Origin: Aurantibacter sp042094015
GTDB lineage: Bacteria > Bacteroidota > Bacteroidia > Flavobacteriales > Flavobacteriaceae
NCBI RefSeq assembly: GCF_042094015.1
Contig: NZ_JBELDZ010000007.1
Location: forward strand, 1-53,747
Direction of reading: 5' to 3'
Length of the DNA: 53,747 nucleotides
Each line of letters begins with the position of its first letter. Within the stretch, counting starts at the first letter, position 1. The notes beneath the pieces were generated by a model. It ran no database searches and had not been told where the DNA came from. It saw nothing but the letters and a program-made list of their open reading frames with translations. Below are positions 26,115 to 34,755 of the stretch, in pieces. The translations under genes and the position numbers were made by a program.

Positions 26115-26978
26115 TTAAGCAAAAGTAACTAATGTAATTGAAACGATTGCAAGAGCAATGCCAATCCAGTTTTTTCTAATTAATGTCTCTTTAAAAAGCA
26201 GTAATCCAACTAAAGTAGATAACATTACAACACCAACATTGTTTACAGTAAAAATAGTTGAACTTTCAAATCCATTCATTTGTAAAGCTTTTAATAACAT
26301 TACAATAGAGTAGTAGTTCACTATTCCTAAAATGGCTCCGCCAATTAATGGTTTGTAGCTTAGTTTTTGAGGTTTTTTAATTGTTTTAATAACTAATAAA
26401 GTAATTCCTATTAAACCAGAAACACTAAAAATAGTTGCAGAAAATAATGGGATTCCATTTTCTGCCACATAATTGGTTTCTACATATTTTATAGTCGTGT
26501 CTATAGTTCCAGAGCCTAAGAATAAAATAATTGGTAAGATTAAACTCTTAATTTGAAAACTGCCTGAATTTGTTGCTTTTATTGATGCTAAATACACAGC
26601 AACCAAAGCTAATATAATTCCTATAGTTTTCTGTAGATTTAAAGATTCGTTATAAGCATAAAGTCCAAAAATAATAGGAATAACAACACTCATTTTACTA
26701 GCTACAGAAGCTACAGATAATCCATTTTTTTGAGCCGTTAAAGCCATAAAATTAAAGACAACTATAAATAACACAGCTAGGCATAAAGCGCCAATAAACC
26801 AATTGCTACTTGTTATTTTAGAAACAATAATTGGTGCATCGTAATTTAAGAACCCAAAAATTGCAGCTGCATAATAATTAACCACAATAGCTTGTAGTGT
26901 ATTGACTTTAAATTTTTCGAAACATTTAAAAATGATGAAAATTAATGTAGAACAAAGAATACTTAAAAGTAAATACAT
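26115..26978 (-). CDS. EamA family (drug/metabolite) transporter
   Basis: Inner-membrane transporter of 287 residues with ten predicted hydrophobic helices in two repeated halves, the DMT/EamA layout. The first half contains TLQAIVVNYYAAAIFGFLNYD, VAVLFIVVFNFMALTAQKNGLSVASVASKMSVVIPIIFGLYAYNE (paraphrased here as the typical central helices) and TIGIILALVAVYLASI. The second contains LIGITLLVIKTI, IVNYYSIVMLLKALQ and STLVGLLLFKETLIRKNWIGIALAIVSI. The substrate is unknown. Its start codon overlaps the stop of the HAD gene, so the two are translationally coupled. Confidence 0.85.
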   Translation of the reverse strand: MYLLLSILCSTLIFIIFKCFEKFKVNTLQAIVVNYYAAAIFGFLNYDAPIIVSKITSSNWFIGALCLAVLFIVVFNFMALTAQKNGLSVASVASKMSVVIPIIFGLYAYNESLNLQKTIGIILALVAVYLASIKATNSGSFQIKSLILPIILFLGSGTIDTTIKYVETNYVAENGIPLFSATIFSVSGLIGITLLVIKTIKKPQKLSYKPLIGGAILGIVNYYSIVMLLKALQMNGFESSTIFTVNNVGVVMLSTLVGLLLFKETLIRKNWIGIALAIVSITLVTFA

Positions 26979-27589
26979 TAAAATAAATGTGGTTTAAGTT
27001 TAAATAAATTGACTACATCTTGTGTTTTTGGGTCTATGTTCCAGGTGCCAAAACCTAAATCGAAAGCAGATTCTGTATTCTCTGTAGTGTCGTCTATAAA
27101 AACACATTCTTTAGCTTTTAGATTATTATCTTCTAAAACAAATTCATAAATAGTATTGTCTGGCTTTCTCATATTAATTTCGTGAGATAAATAGAACTTA
27201 TCAAAACAGTCTTTAAACTCGTTATAAAAAGAAATATTTTCTTTTATAAAATCTATATGAAGTTCGTTAGTGTTACTTAACAAAATAAGTTGATATTTTT
27301 TAGAAGCTTTTAATTCTTGCAACCATTCTAATCTATGTTTAGGGAAATCTAGAATGATATAATTCCAAATGGATTTAATGTCTTTTCTAGATAACTCAGG
27401 GAAGTTACCTTCATAAAACTCTAAGAATTCATAAGTAGGTATGAAACCTTGCTCATAAAGTGTGTTTATTGCAATAAAATCTTCGGGCAATTCGTCTAAG
27501 CCAAATGCTTCTAAAGCATTTTTGTGCGCGCCTTCTTTATCTAAATTGATAAATACATCTCCAAAATCGAATACTAAAGTTTTAATCAT
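26978..27589 (-). CDS. HAD family hydrolase
   Basis: Haloacid-dehalogenase superfamily phosphatase of 203 residues. Motif I is VFDFGDVFI with the nucleophile Asp8, motif II is LILLSNTN, motif III Lys is in MRKPDNTIYE, and motif IV is CVFIDDTTEN. The second position of motif I is Gly (DFGDV) rather than the usual Asp, as in YihX-type sugar-phosphate phosphatases and some dehalogenase-like members; this affects acid catalysis and deserves notice. It overlaps ribD by 8 bases upstream and shares one base with the EamA gene downstream. The substrate is not known; a flavin-pathway phosphatase role is possible given the neighbour, but this is only inference. Confidence 0.85.
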   Translation of the reverse strand: MIKTLVFDFGDVFINLDKEGAHKNALEAFGLDELPEDFIAINTLYEQGFIPTYEFLEFYEGNFPELSRKDIKSIWNYIILDFPKHRLEWLQELKASKKYQLILLSNTNELHIDFIKENISFYNEFKDCFDKFYLSHEINMRKPDNTIYEFVLEDNNLKAKECVFIDDTTENTESAFDLGFGTWNIDPKTQDVVNLFKLKPHLF

Positions 27590-28595
27590 TTTTATTGTTT
27601 TTGTAAACTTCTAAAACATCATCTAAAATAAATTCTGAGTTTAATAATTCACCTTTCAAATGTGGTGCTTTTGTACCTTTATTTAAAGAAACTGTACCTT
27701 TAAAAATACGTGCTTCGTCCCAAAGGTTTTCGTCTATAAAAGTTTGAAGTGTTTGTAATCCTCCTTCAATAATTACAGAATTTATATGTTTAGAATGTAA
27801 AATAGAGCAAATTTGTTGTGCTAATGGTTTTGAAAAATCACAATTATCCTTAGATATTACTATAGTTTCAGCTTCAGTATTAAAAACTGCTAAACTTTCA
27901 TCTAGCTTTAATTTTCTATCTAAAACCACACGAATTGGATTTTCACCTGAGTAATTTCTGGCTGTTAAACTAGGATTGTCATGTAAAACAGTATTTGTTC
28001 CTACCAAAATAGCTTGTTCTTCAGTACGCCATTTATGAACCAATGTTCTAGAATATGGATTGGTAATCCAAACTGGTTTTTGTTTATTTTTAGTTTCAGG
28101 ACTTAAAAAACCATCTAGACTTTGTGCCCATTTTAAAATAATATACGGTCGTTTTTTATTATGAAATGTAAAAAAACGTTTATGATGTTCTTTACAATCA
28201 TCTTCTAAAACACCAATAGTTACGTTGCAATTTGCTGCTAATAATTTTTGAATACCTTTTCCTGCAACTTGTGGATTATCGTCTACGCAACCAATTACAA
28301 TATTTTTAATTCCTTTTTCAATAATTAAAGAACTACAAGGTGGCGTTTTTCCAAAATGGCTACAAGGTTCTAAAGTAACGTAAATGGTGCTTTTTTCTAA
28401 AAGTGATTCATCTTTAACATTGTTAATAGCATTAACCTCTGCGTGATTTCCGCCAAAAGGACTTGTAAAACCTTCGCCAATAATTTTATTGTCGCAAACA
28501 ATTACAGCGCCAACCATAGGATTAGGTTTTGTGGTACCTAAGCCATTTTTTGCAATTTGCAAAGCACGTTGCATATATGTAATATGATTGCTCAA
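27582..28595 (-). CDS. ribD: Bifunctional diaminohydroxyphosphoribosylaminopyrimidine deaminase / 5-amino-6-(5-phosphoribosylamino)uracil reductase
   Basis: Catalyses the second and third steps of riboflavin synthesis, 337 residues. The N-terminal deaminase domain has zinc ligands HAEVNAI and PCSHFGKTPPC, with NPMVGAVIV near the N-terminus. The C-terminal reductase domain (about 145-337) shows RPYIILKWAQSLDGFLS, WRTEEQAILVGTNTVLHDNPSLTAR, and VIIEGGLQTLQTF near residue 285. It starts at MSNHITYMQRALQIAKNG. It is preceded by the LEA-type lipoprotein gene (5-base gap) and overlaps the HAD gene by 8 bases. Confidence 0.95.
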   Translation of the reverse strand: MSNHITYMQRALQIAKNGLGTTKPNPMVGAVIVCDNKIIGEGFTSPFGGNHAEVNAINNVKDESLLEKSTIYVTLEPCSHFGKTPPCSSLIIEKGIKNIVIGCVDDNPQVAGKGIQKLLAANCNVTIGVLEDDCKEHHKRFFTFHNKKRPYIILKWAQSLDGFLSPETKNKQKPVWITNPYSRTLVHKWRTEEQAILVGTNTVLHDNPSLTARNYSGENPIRVVLDRKLKLDESLAVFNTEAETIVISKDNCDFSKPLAQQICSILHSKHINSVIIEGGLQTLQTFIDENLWDEARIFKGTVSLNKGTKAPHLKGELLNSEFILDDVLEVYKNNKND

Positions 28596-28600
28596 ATAAA

Positions 28601-29056
28601 TTAGAATTTTAATTTAACATCTTCGGTTTTATCTACAGCATACGTATGCGAAAACCCAAAAACTTTATATTTAATATCTCCTTTGTATTGTACTTTAATT
28701 TTTTTAGAAAATAAACTACCTAATAGACCACCTAAATTATTGTTGCTAAACAAACTGTCTGTAGGTATTTTTGCGGTTAAAGGAATAGTAAAATCTTTTT
28801 TTGCAGGAACTTTAAAAACATCAGAAGATACGTGAGCAATTTCATTACCGTTTACAAAAACAATCATACCTTCAGTTTCTATATCTCCGCTAACATCATT
28901 AGGGTTACTAAATAATGCATCTGCAGTTACTGTTATTAGTTTTGAGGTAGATTCTGTAACCTCAATGTTTTTTACCGAAATAAATTCGGGTTTTTTATTG
29001 ACTGTACAGCTAAAAATGGTTAAAAAAAGTGTTGATAATATTAATAAATGTTTCAT
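28601..29056 (-). CDS. LEA type 2 family lipoprotein
   Basis: Lipoprotein of 151 residues; signal MKHLLILSTLFLTIFSC with lipobox IFSC. The mature part is a single immunoglobulin-like LEA_2 (water-stress/hypersensitive-response) domain: PEFISVKNIEVTES, ALFSNPNDVSGDIETEGMIVFVNG, DFTIPLTAKIPTDSL and KVQYKGDIKYKVFGFSHTYAV. The domain is known in plants and bacteria for desiccation-related roles, but the function of bacterial lipoproteins of this type is uncertain. It is the first gene of the ribD run on this strand and is transcribed away from the GNAT gene at 29108. Confidence 0.78.
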   Translation of the reverse strand: MKHLLILSTLFLTIFSCTVNKKPEFISVKNIEVTESTSKLITVTADALFSNPNDVSGDIETEGMIVFVNGNEIAHVSSDVFKVPAKKDFTIPLTAKIPTDSLFSNNNLGGLLGSLFSKKIKVQYKGDIKYKVFGFSHTYAVDKTEDVKLKF

Positions 29057-29107
29057 CTATAAAAATTAAATTACTGTATCTTGAGCTCGTAAAATTACTG
29101 TTTTAAA

Positions 29108-29599
29108 GTGAAGAATAATAATATCATTATAAGAGAAATTCAGCCGCAAGATAATAAGCAAATAGAACAGGTAATTAGAGCTTGTTTTATAGAGTTAAAT
29201 ATGCCATTAGTTGGAACTGCTTATGAAGATCCAGAAACTAAACAAATGTTTGAAGCTTATGCAAATACAAACGAAACCTATTTTGTTTTAGAAAATGGAG
29301 AAACTATTTTAGGTGGTGCAGGAATTAAACCATTATCTGGACTTGAAACTACGGTTTGCGAGTTGCAAAAGATGTATTTTTCCTCAGAAACTAGAGGTTT
29401 AGGTTATGGTAAAAAAATATTCCAAGCCTGTTTAGATGAAGCTAAAAGATTAGGTTACAAGCAAGTTTATATAGAAACTATAGATGAGTTAAAAGCGGCA
29501 ATACACGTTTACGAGAATTTTGGTTTTACATATTTAGATAAACCAATGGGAAATACAGGACATTTTTCTTGTGGGATTTGGATGGTTAAAGATATATAG
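29108..29599 (+). CDS. GNAT family N-acetyltransferase (GTG start)
   Basis: Acetyltransferase of 163 residues. It starts at a GTG (MKNNNIIIREIQPQDNKQ), the first strand of the fold. Acetyl-CoA site: VCELQKMYFSSETRGLGYGKKIFQ, with RGLGYG as the pyrophosphate loop. The motif B part is KQVYIETIDELKAAIHVYENFGFTYL. The C-terminal CGIWMVKDI strand is present. This type resembles generic small-molecule or peptide acetyltransferases; the substrate is unknown. It may be read together with prmC, which follows after 39 bases. Confidence 0.85.
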   Translation: MKNNNIIIREIQPQDNKQIEQVIRACFIELNMPLVGTAYEDPETKQMFEAYANTNETYFVLENGETILGGAGIKPLSGLETTVCELQKMYFSSETRGLGYGKKIFQACLDEAKRLGYKQVYIETIDELKAAIHVYENFGFTYLDKPMGNTGHFSCGIWMVKDI

Positions 29600-29638
29600 T
29601 TAGCTTTTTTTAGTTTATAATTTTAGAAAAAAAACACT

Positions 29639-30517
29639 TTGAAATTAAAAGATATAGAATACTTATTTCATAAAGAATTAGATACTTTGTTTGGTAAAGA
29701 TGAAGTGAATCAGTTTTTTTATTTGTGTATAGAATCCTTTTATAATTTATCTAGGTTAGATTTAGCGTTAGATACTAATATGTCTATAACTGTAGATGAA
29801 CAATCTAAAATAATTGAAGCTTTAGAACAATTAAAACAAGAAATACCAATACAATATATTTTAGGAAAAACGGAATTTTTCGGATTACCTTTTAATGTAA
29901 CAGAAGCGACTTTAATACCAAGACCTGAAACCGAAGAATTAGTGTCGCTTATTTTGACAAATGTCACTTCGAGCGAAGTCGAGAAATTAAGTAGAACTAA
30001 AAAGCCAATAACTATTTTAGATATTGGAACTGGTTCTGGCTGTATTGCAATTAGCTTGGCTAAAAATTTACCTAATGCAACAGTATATGCTTTAGATGTA
30101 AGTGCTGAAGCATTAAAAATAGCAAAATCTAATGCGGAATTAAATAAAGTAGATGTTACATTTATAGAACAAAGTATTCTAGAAGATTTTAATTTAGAAA
30201 CTAAATTTGATGTTATTGTTTCTAATCCACCATACGTTAGAGAATTAGAAAAAGCCGAAATAAAACCAAATGTATTAAATAACGAACCACATTTAGCATT
30301 ATTTGTAGCAGATAATAATCCCTTGTTATTTTATAAAGCAATTACAGAGTTTGCAGAAAAGCAATTAACTAAAAAAGGACAACTCTATTTTGAAATTAAC
30401 GAATATTTACGAGAAGAAATGAAAAGTTTAGTTTCGAGTTATAAATTTGAAGACATAGAAATTGTAAAAGATATGTTTGAAAAGGATAGAATGTTGAAAG
30501 CTGAATTAAGACATTAA
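29639..30517 (+). CDS. prmC: Peptide chain release factor N5-glutamine methyltransferase (TTG start)
   Basis: Methylates the Gln of the GGQ motif in release factors RF1 and RF2. The N-terminal helical domain is followed by TEFFGLPFNV and LIPRPETEELV (91-102), the SAM site ILDIGTGSGCIAIS (126-139), VYALDVSAEAL, and the catalytic SNPPY motif (195-199). The start is a TTG (MKLKDIEYLFH). Between LV (102) and ILDIGTGSG the linker is about 10 residues longer than in E. coli PrmC. The extra part (about 108-117) is encoded by a palindromic sequence that looks like an intergenic repeat inserted in frame. The domain is otherwise intact. Confidence 0.93.
   Translation: MKLKDIEYLFHKELDTLFGKDEVNQFFYLCIESFYNLSRLDLALDTNMSITVDEQSKIIEALEQLKQEIPIQYILGKTEFFGLPFNVTEATLIPRPETEELVSLILTNVTSSEVEKLSRTKKPITILDIGTGSGCIAISLAKNLPNATVYALDVSAEALKIAKSNAELNKVDVTFIEQSILEDFNLETKFDVIVSNPPYVRELEKAEIKPNVLNNEPHLALFVADNNPLLFYKAITEFAEKQLTKKGQLYFEINEYLREEMKSLVSSYKFEDIEIVKDMFEKDRMLKAELRH
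29962..29987. repeat. Palindromic flavobacterial-type interspersed repeat inside prmC
   Basis: The core CACTTCGAGCGAAGTCGAG contains CTTCG-AG-CGAAG and its extension. Many flavobacterial genomes, as I recall, carry intergenic repeats of the type CTTCGAGC(G)nAGTCGAGAAG, so this looks like one captured inside a gene. No second copy was seen in the window. Confidence 0.55.
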
Positions 30518-30537
30518 TCATAAAATACCATTTGAAA

Positions 30538-31119
30538 ATGAAAAACATAGCAGTATTTTGTGGGTCAGGTATAGGAACAGACCAAAGTGTAATAGATAGT
30601 ACTTATAACTTAGGGAAAACCTTAGCTACTAAAGCAATTACTTTAGTTTATGGTGGCGCAAAAATTGGGCTAATGGGTAAGGTTGCTCAAGGTTGTTTGG
30701 ATAACAATGGAAATGTTATAGGAATTATACCAGAATTTTTACAAACAAGAGAAATTGTTTCTAACGATTTAACCGAGCTTGTTACCACAAAAAACATGCA
30801 CGATAGAAAGGTTGTAATGTACCAAAAAAGTGATGCTTTTATAATTATACCTGGCGGTTTTGGTACAATGGACGAGTTTTTTGAAATCTCTACTTGGGGA
30901 CAATTAGGTCTACATTCTAAACCAATAGGTGTTTTAAATACTGATGGGTTTTACAATGATTTATTAAGACAAATAAAAAAAATGGTAGATAAAGGGTTTT
31001 TAGCACAAGCTAATTTAGATGCTGTTTTAGTTAGTGACTCTATAGACGATTTATTAACACAAATGACTAACTTTAAACCATTACCAAAGCCAGAGTGGTT
31101 AGACATTTCTAAATTATAG
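30538..31119 (+). CDS. LOG family protein (TIGR00730), cytokinin riboside phosphoribohydrolase-type
   Basis: Rossmann-fold nucleotide hydrolase of 193 residues. Conserved features: NIAVFCGSGIGT at the N-terminus, LVYGGAKIGLMGKVAQG, the TKNMHDRKVVM segment, and the active-site box PGGFGTMDEFFEISTWGQLGLHSKP (PGGxGTxxE). In plants LOG releases cytokinin bases from nucleotide monophosphates; in bacteria such proteins mostly act as nucleotide-5'-monophosphate hydrolases. The frame starts with a TTG two codons earlier, but the ATG at 30538 (MKNIAVFCGSG) is the better start. It follows prmC by about 20 bases and precedes the next gene by 3. Confidence 0.88.
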   Translation: MKNIAVFCGSGIGTDQSVIDSTYNLGKTLATKAITLVYGGAKIGLMGKVAQGCLDNNGNVIGIIPEFLQTREIVSNDLTELVTTKNMHDRKVVMYQKSDAFIIIPGGFGTMDEFFEISTWGQLGLHSKPIGVLNTDGFYNDLLRQIKKMVDKGFLAQANLDAVLVSDSIDDLLTQMTNFKPLPKPEWLDISKL

Positions 31120-31122
31120 ATT

Positions 31123-32727
31123 ATGCTAAAATTTAGTTTTATTACTTTGTTAATATTGGTTTTTACGACTTGTAAAGAAGTCCAAAATAATTCAGGAGTT
31201 TCTGTAAAAACTAATGTAAAAGATAGAACTGCTTTTATTCAAAAATTAGAAAACGAGTTTCTTGGTCGTGTTGGTTATCTAGAGCCTAAAAAACCACATG
31301 TAATAACTTCGCGCAATTTTAAGACTTACAATAACTTATCAGAAGAACGTGTAATAGAATTAGAATTAAGAACTATTTTTAAAAACAATAAGACAACTTC
31401 TCAATTTGGATTAGCCCAAGACATTGGTTTTAGTAAAGCGATGAAATCCTTTGTAGCTTATCAATATGATGAAAATGAGCAGATGCAATACAAATTAATT
31501 AATTATACCACTAATTACGATTTTATAGATGCCATAGATGTTTCGTGTTATGACCTAACCAAAAAAATGAATCAAACAGAAACGTATGTCTTTGGTAACA
31601 GATTATTTGTTCATAATAAGGATACCAACAAAGCTGTTGAATATTTATTAAAAATGGATGGAACATTTGTAATGAAAGAAGAACCAGTTAAGTTTAACTA
31701 CTTAGTATTAAAAGAGTTTAAGTATTTGGATTTATACCTTGGACAGTTTAATAAACGTGTTGTAAAAGCTAAAAATGGTTTAATTATTAGAGATTCATTA
31801 GGTAATAAGATTGGCAAGTATAATTATTTAGATATTATTTCAGTTTTAAGTTATTCCGAAGAGAAAATGAAAATAGTAGATAATGGAAAAACCATTAATG
31901 GAACTAAAACTGAAGTTATTATAAATCCAAAATTACTTAAACAAGAACAAAATTTTTATATCGACAACACTAATAAAGGCTATGTGTTTTCTGGTTTTCT
32001 TTTTGATGATATTGAAGATGACGAAAACGAAGTTTATGATTATCAAGGGTTATCTACAAGTACTCAAGATTATATGTTATTCAGTTTAAAAGAACTGTTT
32101 ACTATAGAGCAAGTTAAATTAAATAACGAACTTTCTGGAGTTGTTAAAACAGCTAAACTCAAAGATGTTACAAAGCAGTATAAAGTAGATAAAACAATAA
32201 CGTTAACTTCGGAAAATGGGACTCAAGTTAAATTTAAAGACACCACTTATCATTCTGAGTACGAACCAACAAAATCATATAGTGTAAATGAAGATGTAAA
32301 TTTTAAAAACACATTTATTGTTAGTTCTAGTATGTTATTTGATTATCAAAGATTTTACTTTATAGATAAAAGAAACGGAAATGAATTGGATACTTATTTT
32401 GGAGGTTATCCACATGTGTCGCCAAATAATAACATTGTGATTTCTGTAGATTATGATACTGAATGTCCAAATCAACGTTCGCTTTTTATAGATAAAATAG
32501 TAAATGGTAAAATAATAAAAGTATTAAGTATTCATCTTGATACCGAAAAGCTTACTGAGTTAGACTTTGTTAAATCAACCGATCAAAACGAAATTTACTG
32601 GTTAAGCAATACCTCATTTATTATGAAATTTTGGGGAGCAACCACTTGTTACGACGATTCTGATAATTATTTTTACTATAAATTTAAAATAAAAGATAAT
32701 TTGTTGAATATTTTAGATATAAATTAA
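31123..32727 (+). CDS. Hypothetical lipoprotein with possible SH3-like segment
   Basis: A 534-residue protein that I do not recognise as a named family. It begins with a lipoprotein signal, MLKFSFITLLILVFTTCKEVQ, Cys17 being the lipid site. Near residue 220 the sequence NGLIIRDSLGNKIGKYNYLD recalls an SH3b-type repeat (NGLNVRxxPxxxGKKIGxxxYG). The remainder is rich in beta strands and charged residues; acidic patches occur at DDIEDDENEVYDYQG (305-320). It is located between the LOG gene and ligA with 3- and 1-base spacing, so it belongs to the same transcript, but this tells nothing certain about function. It is probably located at the outer membrane. Confidence 0.6.
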   Translation: MLKFSFITLLILVFTTCKEVQNNSGVSVKTNVKDRTAFIQKLENEFLGRVGYLEPKKPHVITSRNFKTYNNLSEERVIELELRTIFKNNKTTSQFGLAQDIGFSKAMKSFVAYQYDENEQMQYKLINYTTNYDFIDAIDVSCYDLTKKMNQTETYVFGNRLFVHNKDTNKAVEYLLKMDGTFVMKEEPVKFNYLVLKEFKYLDLYLGQFNKRVVKAKNGLIIRDSLGNKIGKYNYLDIISVLSYSEEKMKIVDNGKTINGTKTEVIINPKLLKQEQNFYIDNTNKGYVFSGFLFDDIEDDENEVYDYQGLSTSTQDYMLFSLKELFTIEQVKLNNELSGVVKTAKLKDVTKQYKVDKTITLTSENGTQVKFKDTTYHSEYEPTKSYSVNEDVNFKNTFIVSSSMLFDYQRFYFIDKRNGNELDTYFGGYPHVSPNNNIVISVDYDTECPNQRSLFIDKIVNGKIIKVLSIHLDTEKLTELDFVKSTDQNEIYWLSNTSFIMKFWGATTCYDDSDNYFYYKFKIKDNLLNILDIN

Positions 32728-32728
32728 A

Positions 32729-34726
32729 ATGACACCACAACAACATATAGAAACTTTACGCCAAGAATTAAGAGATCATAATTACAATTATTATGTGCTT
32801 GACAATGCAACTATTTCAGATTTCGATTTCGATATAAAACTTAAAGAACTTCAAGATTTAGAAGAAAAACATCCAGAGTTTTTTGATGCTAATTCGCCAA
32901 CATTACGTGTTGGAGGAGAAGTAACCAAGAATTTTGAAACTGTTATACATGAACACAGAATGTATTCTTTAGATAATTCATATTCTTTAGAAGATTTACA
33001 AGATTGGGAAACTAGAATAAAGAAGTTAGTAGATGGTGATATTAATTACACCTGCGAGTTAAAATACGATGGTGCTTCTATAAGCTTAACTTATGAAAAC
33101 GGAAAATTATTAAAAGCTGTAACTCGTGGCGATGGTTTTCAGGGCGATAATGTTACACCAAACATAAAAACCATAAAATCTGTTCCATTACAATTAAAAG
33201 GAAACTATCCAGCTAAGTTTGATATAAGAGGCGAAATTGTCTTACCATTTGATGGTTTTAATAAAATGAATGAAGAACGTATTTCTGCGGGAGAAGAACC
33301 ATACAGGAATCCGCGAAATACAGCTTCGGGAAGTTTAAAACTTCAAGATAGTGCAGAAGTAGCAAAAAGACCATTAGAATGTTTATTATATAACCTTACT
33401 GGAACAAATTTAGGAGTTGCTTCTCAAAACGAAAGTTTAGAGTTGGCAAGACAAATGGGATTTAAAGTTCCAGAAGCTTCAGAATTAGTTAGTTCTATAG
33501 AAGATGTTTTTGAGTTTATAAATTTCTGGGATAAAGAAAGACATAATCTACCATATGAAACCGATGGTATAGTTGTTAAAGTAAATAACTTACAACAGCA
33601 AGAAGAATTAGGTTTTACAGCAAAAGCGCCACGTTGGGCAATGGCTTATAAGTTTAAGGCAGAGCAGGTTTCTACTAAATTAATAAGCATAGATTATCAA
33701 GTTGGTAGAACAGGAGCTGTTACGCCAGTAGCTAATTTAGAACCTGTAGAATTGGCAGGAACAACAGTAAAACGTGCTAGTTTGCATAATGCAGATCAAA
33801 TTGAAAAATTAGACATTAGAGTAGAAGATGAAGTTTATGTAGAAAAAGGTGGCGAAATTATTCCTAAAATTATTGCCGTAGTAGATAAATCTACCAGACC
33901 AAAAAATTCAGAACCAACTCAATACAGAACAAATTGTCCAGAATGTAATACTGAGTTAGTTAGAATAGAAGGCGAAGCAAAACATTATTGTCCAAACTAT
34001 AATGGATGTAGTCCACAAATTATTGGTAGAATTCAGCATTACATTTCAAGAAAAGCAATGGACATTGAAGGTTTAGGCGGAGAAACTGTTGCGCTTCTAG
34101 TAAATGCAGGCTTAATAACTAATTATACAGATTTATATACGTTAACTAAAGAAGATATAATGCCATTAGAACGTATGGCAGAAAAGAGTGCAGAGAATTT
34201 AATTAATGGTGTAGAAGCATCAAAAAACATTCCTTTTGAACGTGTTTTATTTGCTTTAGGAATTCGTTTTGTTGGAGAAACTGTTGCTAAAAAACTAGCG
34301 AAACATTATAAAAATATTGGAGCTATAAATAGTGCAACATTAGAAGAGCTGATTGCAGTAGATGAGATTGGTGTAAAGATTGCTCAAAGTGTAAAAGATT
34401 TCTTTTCGGACGAATCTAATGTAGAAATGGTTTCCCGTTTAATACTTTCTGGTGTACAGTTAGAATTATCTGCAGATGTTTTAGCTAATCAAACAGAAAC
34501 ACTTAAAGGAGATATTGTTGTAGTTTCTGGTGTATTTACACAGGTAAGTAGAAACGAACTTAAAAAGTTGATAGAAGATAATGGCGGAAAAGTATCGTCT
34601 TCAATTTCATCTAAAACAAGTTATATTGTTGCAGGAGATAAAATGGGACCAAGTAAATTAGAAAAAGCAGAGAAATTAGGTATTTTGCTAATTACAGAAC
34701 AAGAGTTTTTAGATAAGTTGAACTAA
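32729..34726 (+). CDS. ligA: NAD-dependent DNA ligase
   Basis: Seals nicks in DNA using NAD+. Residues 1-60 form the Ia domain (YYVLDNATISDFDFD). The adenylation Lys112 is in CELKYDGASISL, with TRGDG and ETDGIVVKV (motif IV) following. The OB fold has GRTGAVTPVANLEPVELAG; the zinc finger has four Cys (TNCPECNTELVRIEG and HYCPNYNGCSPQ). Helix-hairpin-helix repeats occupy about 430-580, and the BRCT domain is at the C-terminus (IVVVSGVFTQVSRNELKKLIE). The 665-residue length is normal. It starts one base after the preceding stop codon. Confidence 0.97.
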   Translation: MTPQQHIETLRQELRDHNYNYYVLDNATISDFDFDIKLKELQDLEEKHPEFFDANSPTLRVGGEVTKNFETVIHEHRMYSLDNSYSLEDLQDWETRIKKLVDGDINYTCELKYDGASISLTYENGKLLKAVTRGDGFQGDNVTPNIKTIKSVPLQLKGNYPAKFDIRGEIVLPFDGFNKMNEERISAGEEPYRNPRNTASGSLKLQDSAEVAKRPLECLLYNLTGTNLGVASQNESLELARQMGFKVPEASELVSSIEDVFEFINFWDKERHNLPYETDGIVVKVNNLQQQEELGFTAKAPRWAMAYKFKAEQVSTKLISIDYQVGRTGAVTPVANLEPVELAGTTVKRASLHNADQIEKLDIRVEDEVYVEKGGEIIPKIIAVVDKSTRPKNSEPTQYRTNCPECNTELVRIEGEAKHYCPNYNGCSPQIIGRIQHYISRKAMDIEGLGGETVALLVNAGLITNYTDLYTLTKEDIMPLERMAEKSAENLINGVEASKNIPFERVLFALGIRFVGETVAKKLAKHYKNIGAINSATLEELIAVDEIGVKIAQSVKDFFSDESNVEMVSRLILSGVQLELSADVLANQTETLKGDIVVVSGVFTQVSRNELKKLIEDNGGKVSSSISSKTSYIVAGDKMGPSKLEKAEKLGILLITEQEFLDKLN

Positions 34727-34755
34727 GCTTTAACGATATTATATAGCTAAAGCTT
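34725..34755. terminator. Possible bidirectional terminator between ligA and the metallophosphatase gene
   Basis: AAGCTTTA (34725-34732) pairs with TAAAGCTT (34748-34755) across a 15-base loop. The stem overlaps the ligA stop and the last codons of the convergent phosphatase gene. The T-run after it on the plus strand is short, so the terminator call is tentative. Confidence 0.35.

Noticed and set aside
29962..29987. Repeat in prmC as a sign of a pseudogene
   Set aside because: The frame continues without stop or shift and all catalytic motifs (GTGSG, NPPY) remain, so the gene appears functional.
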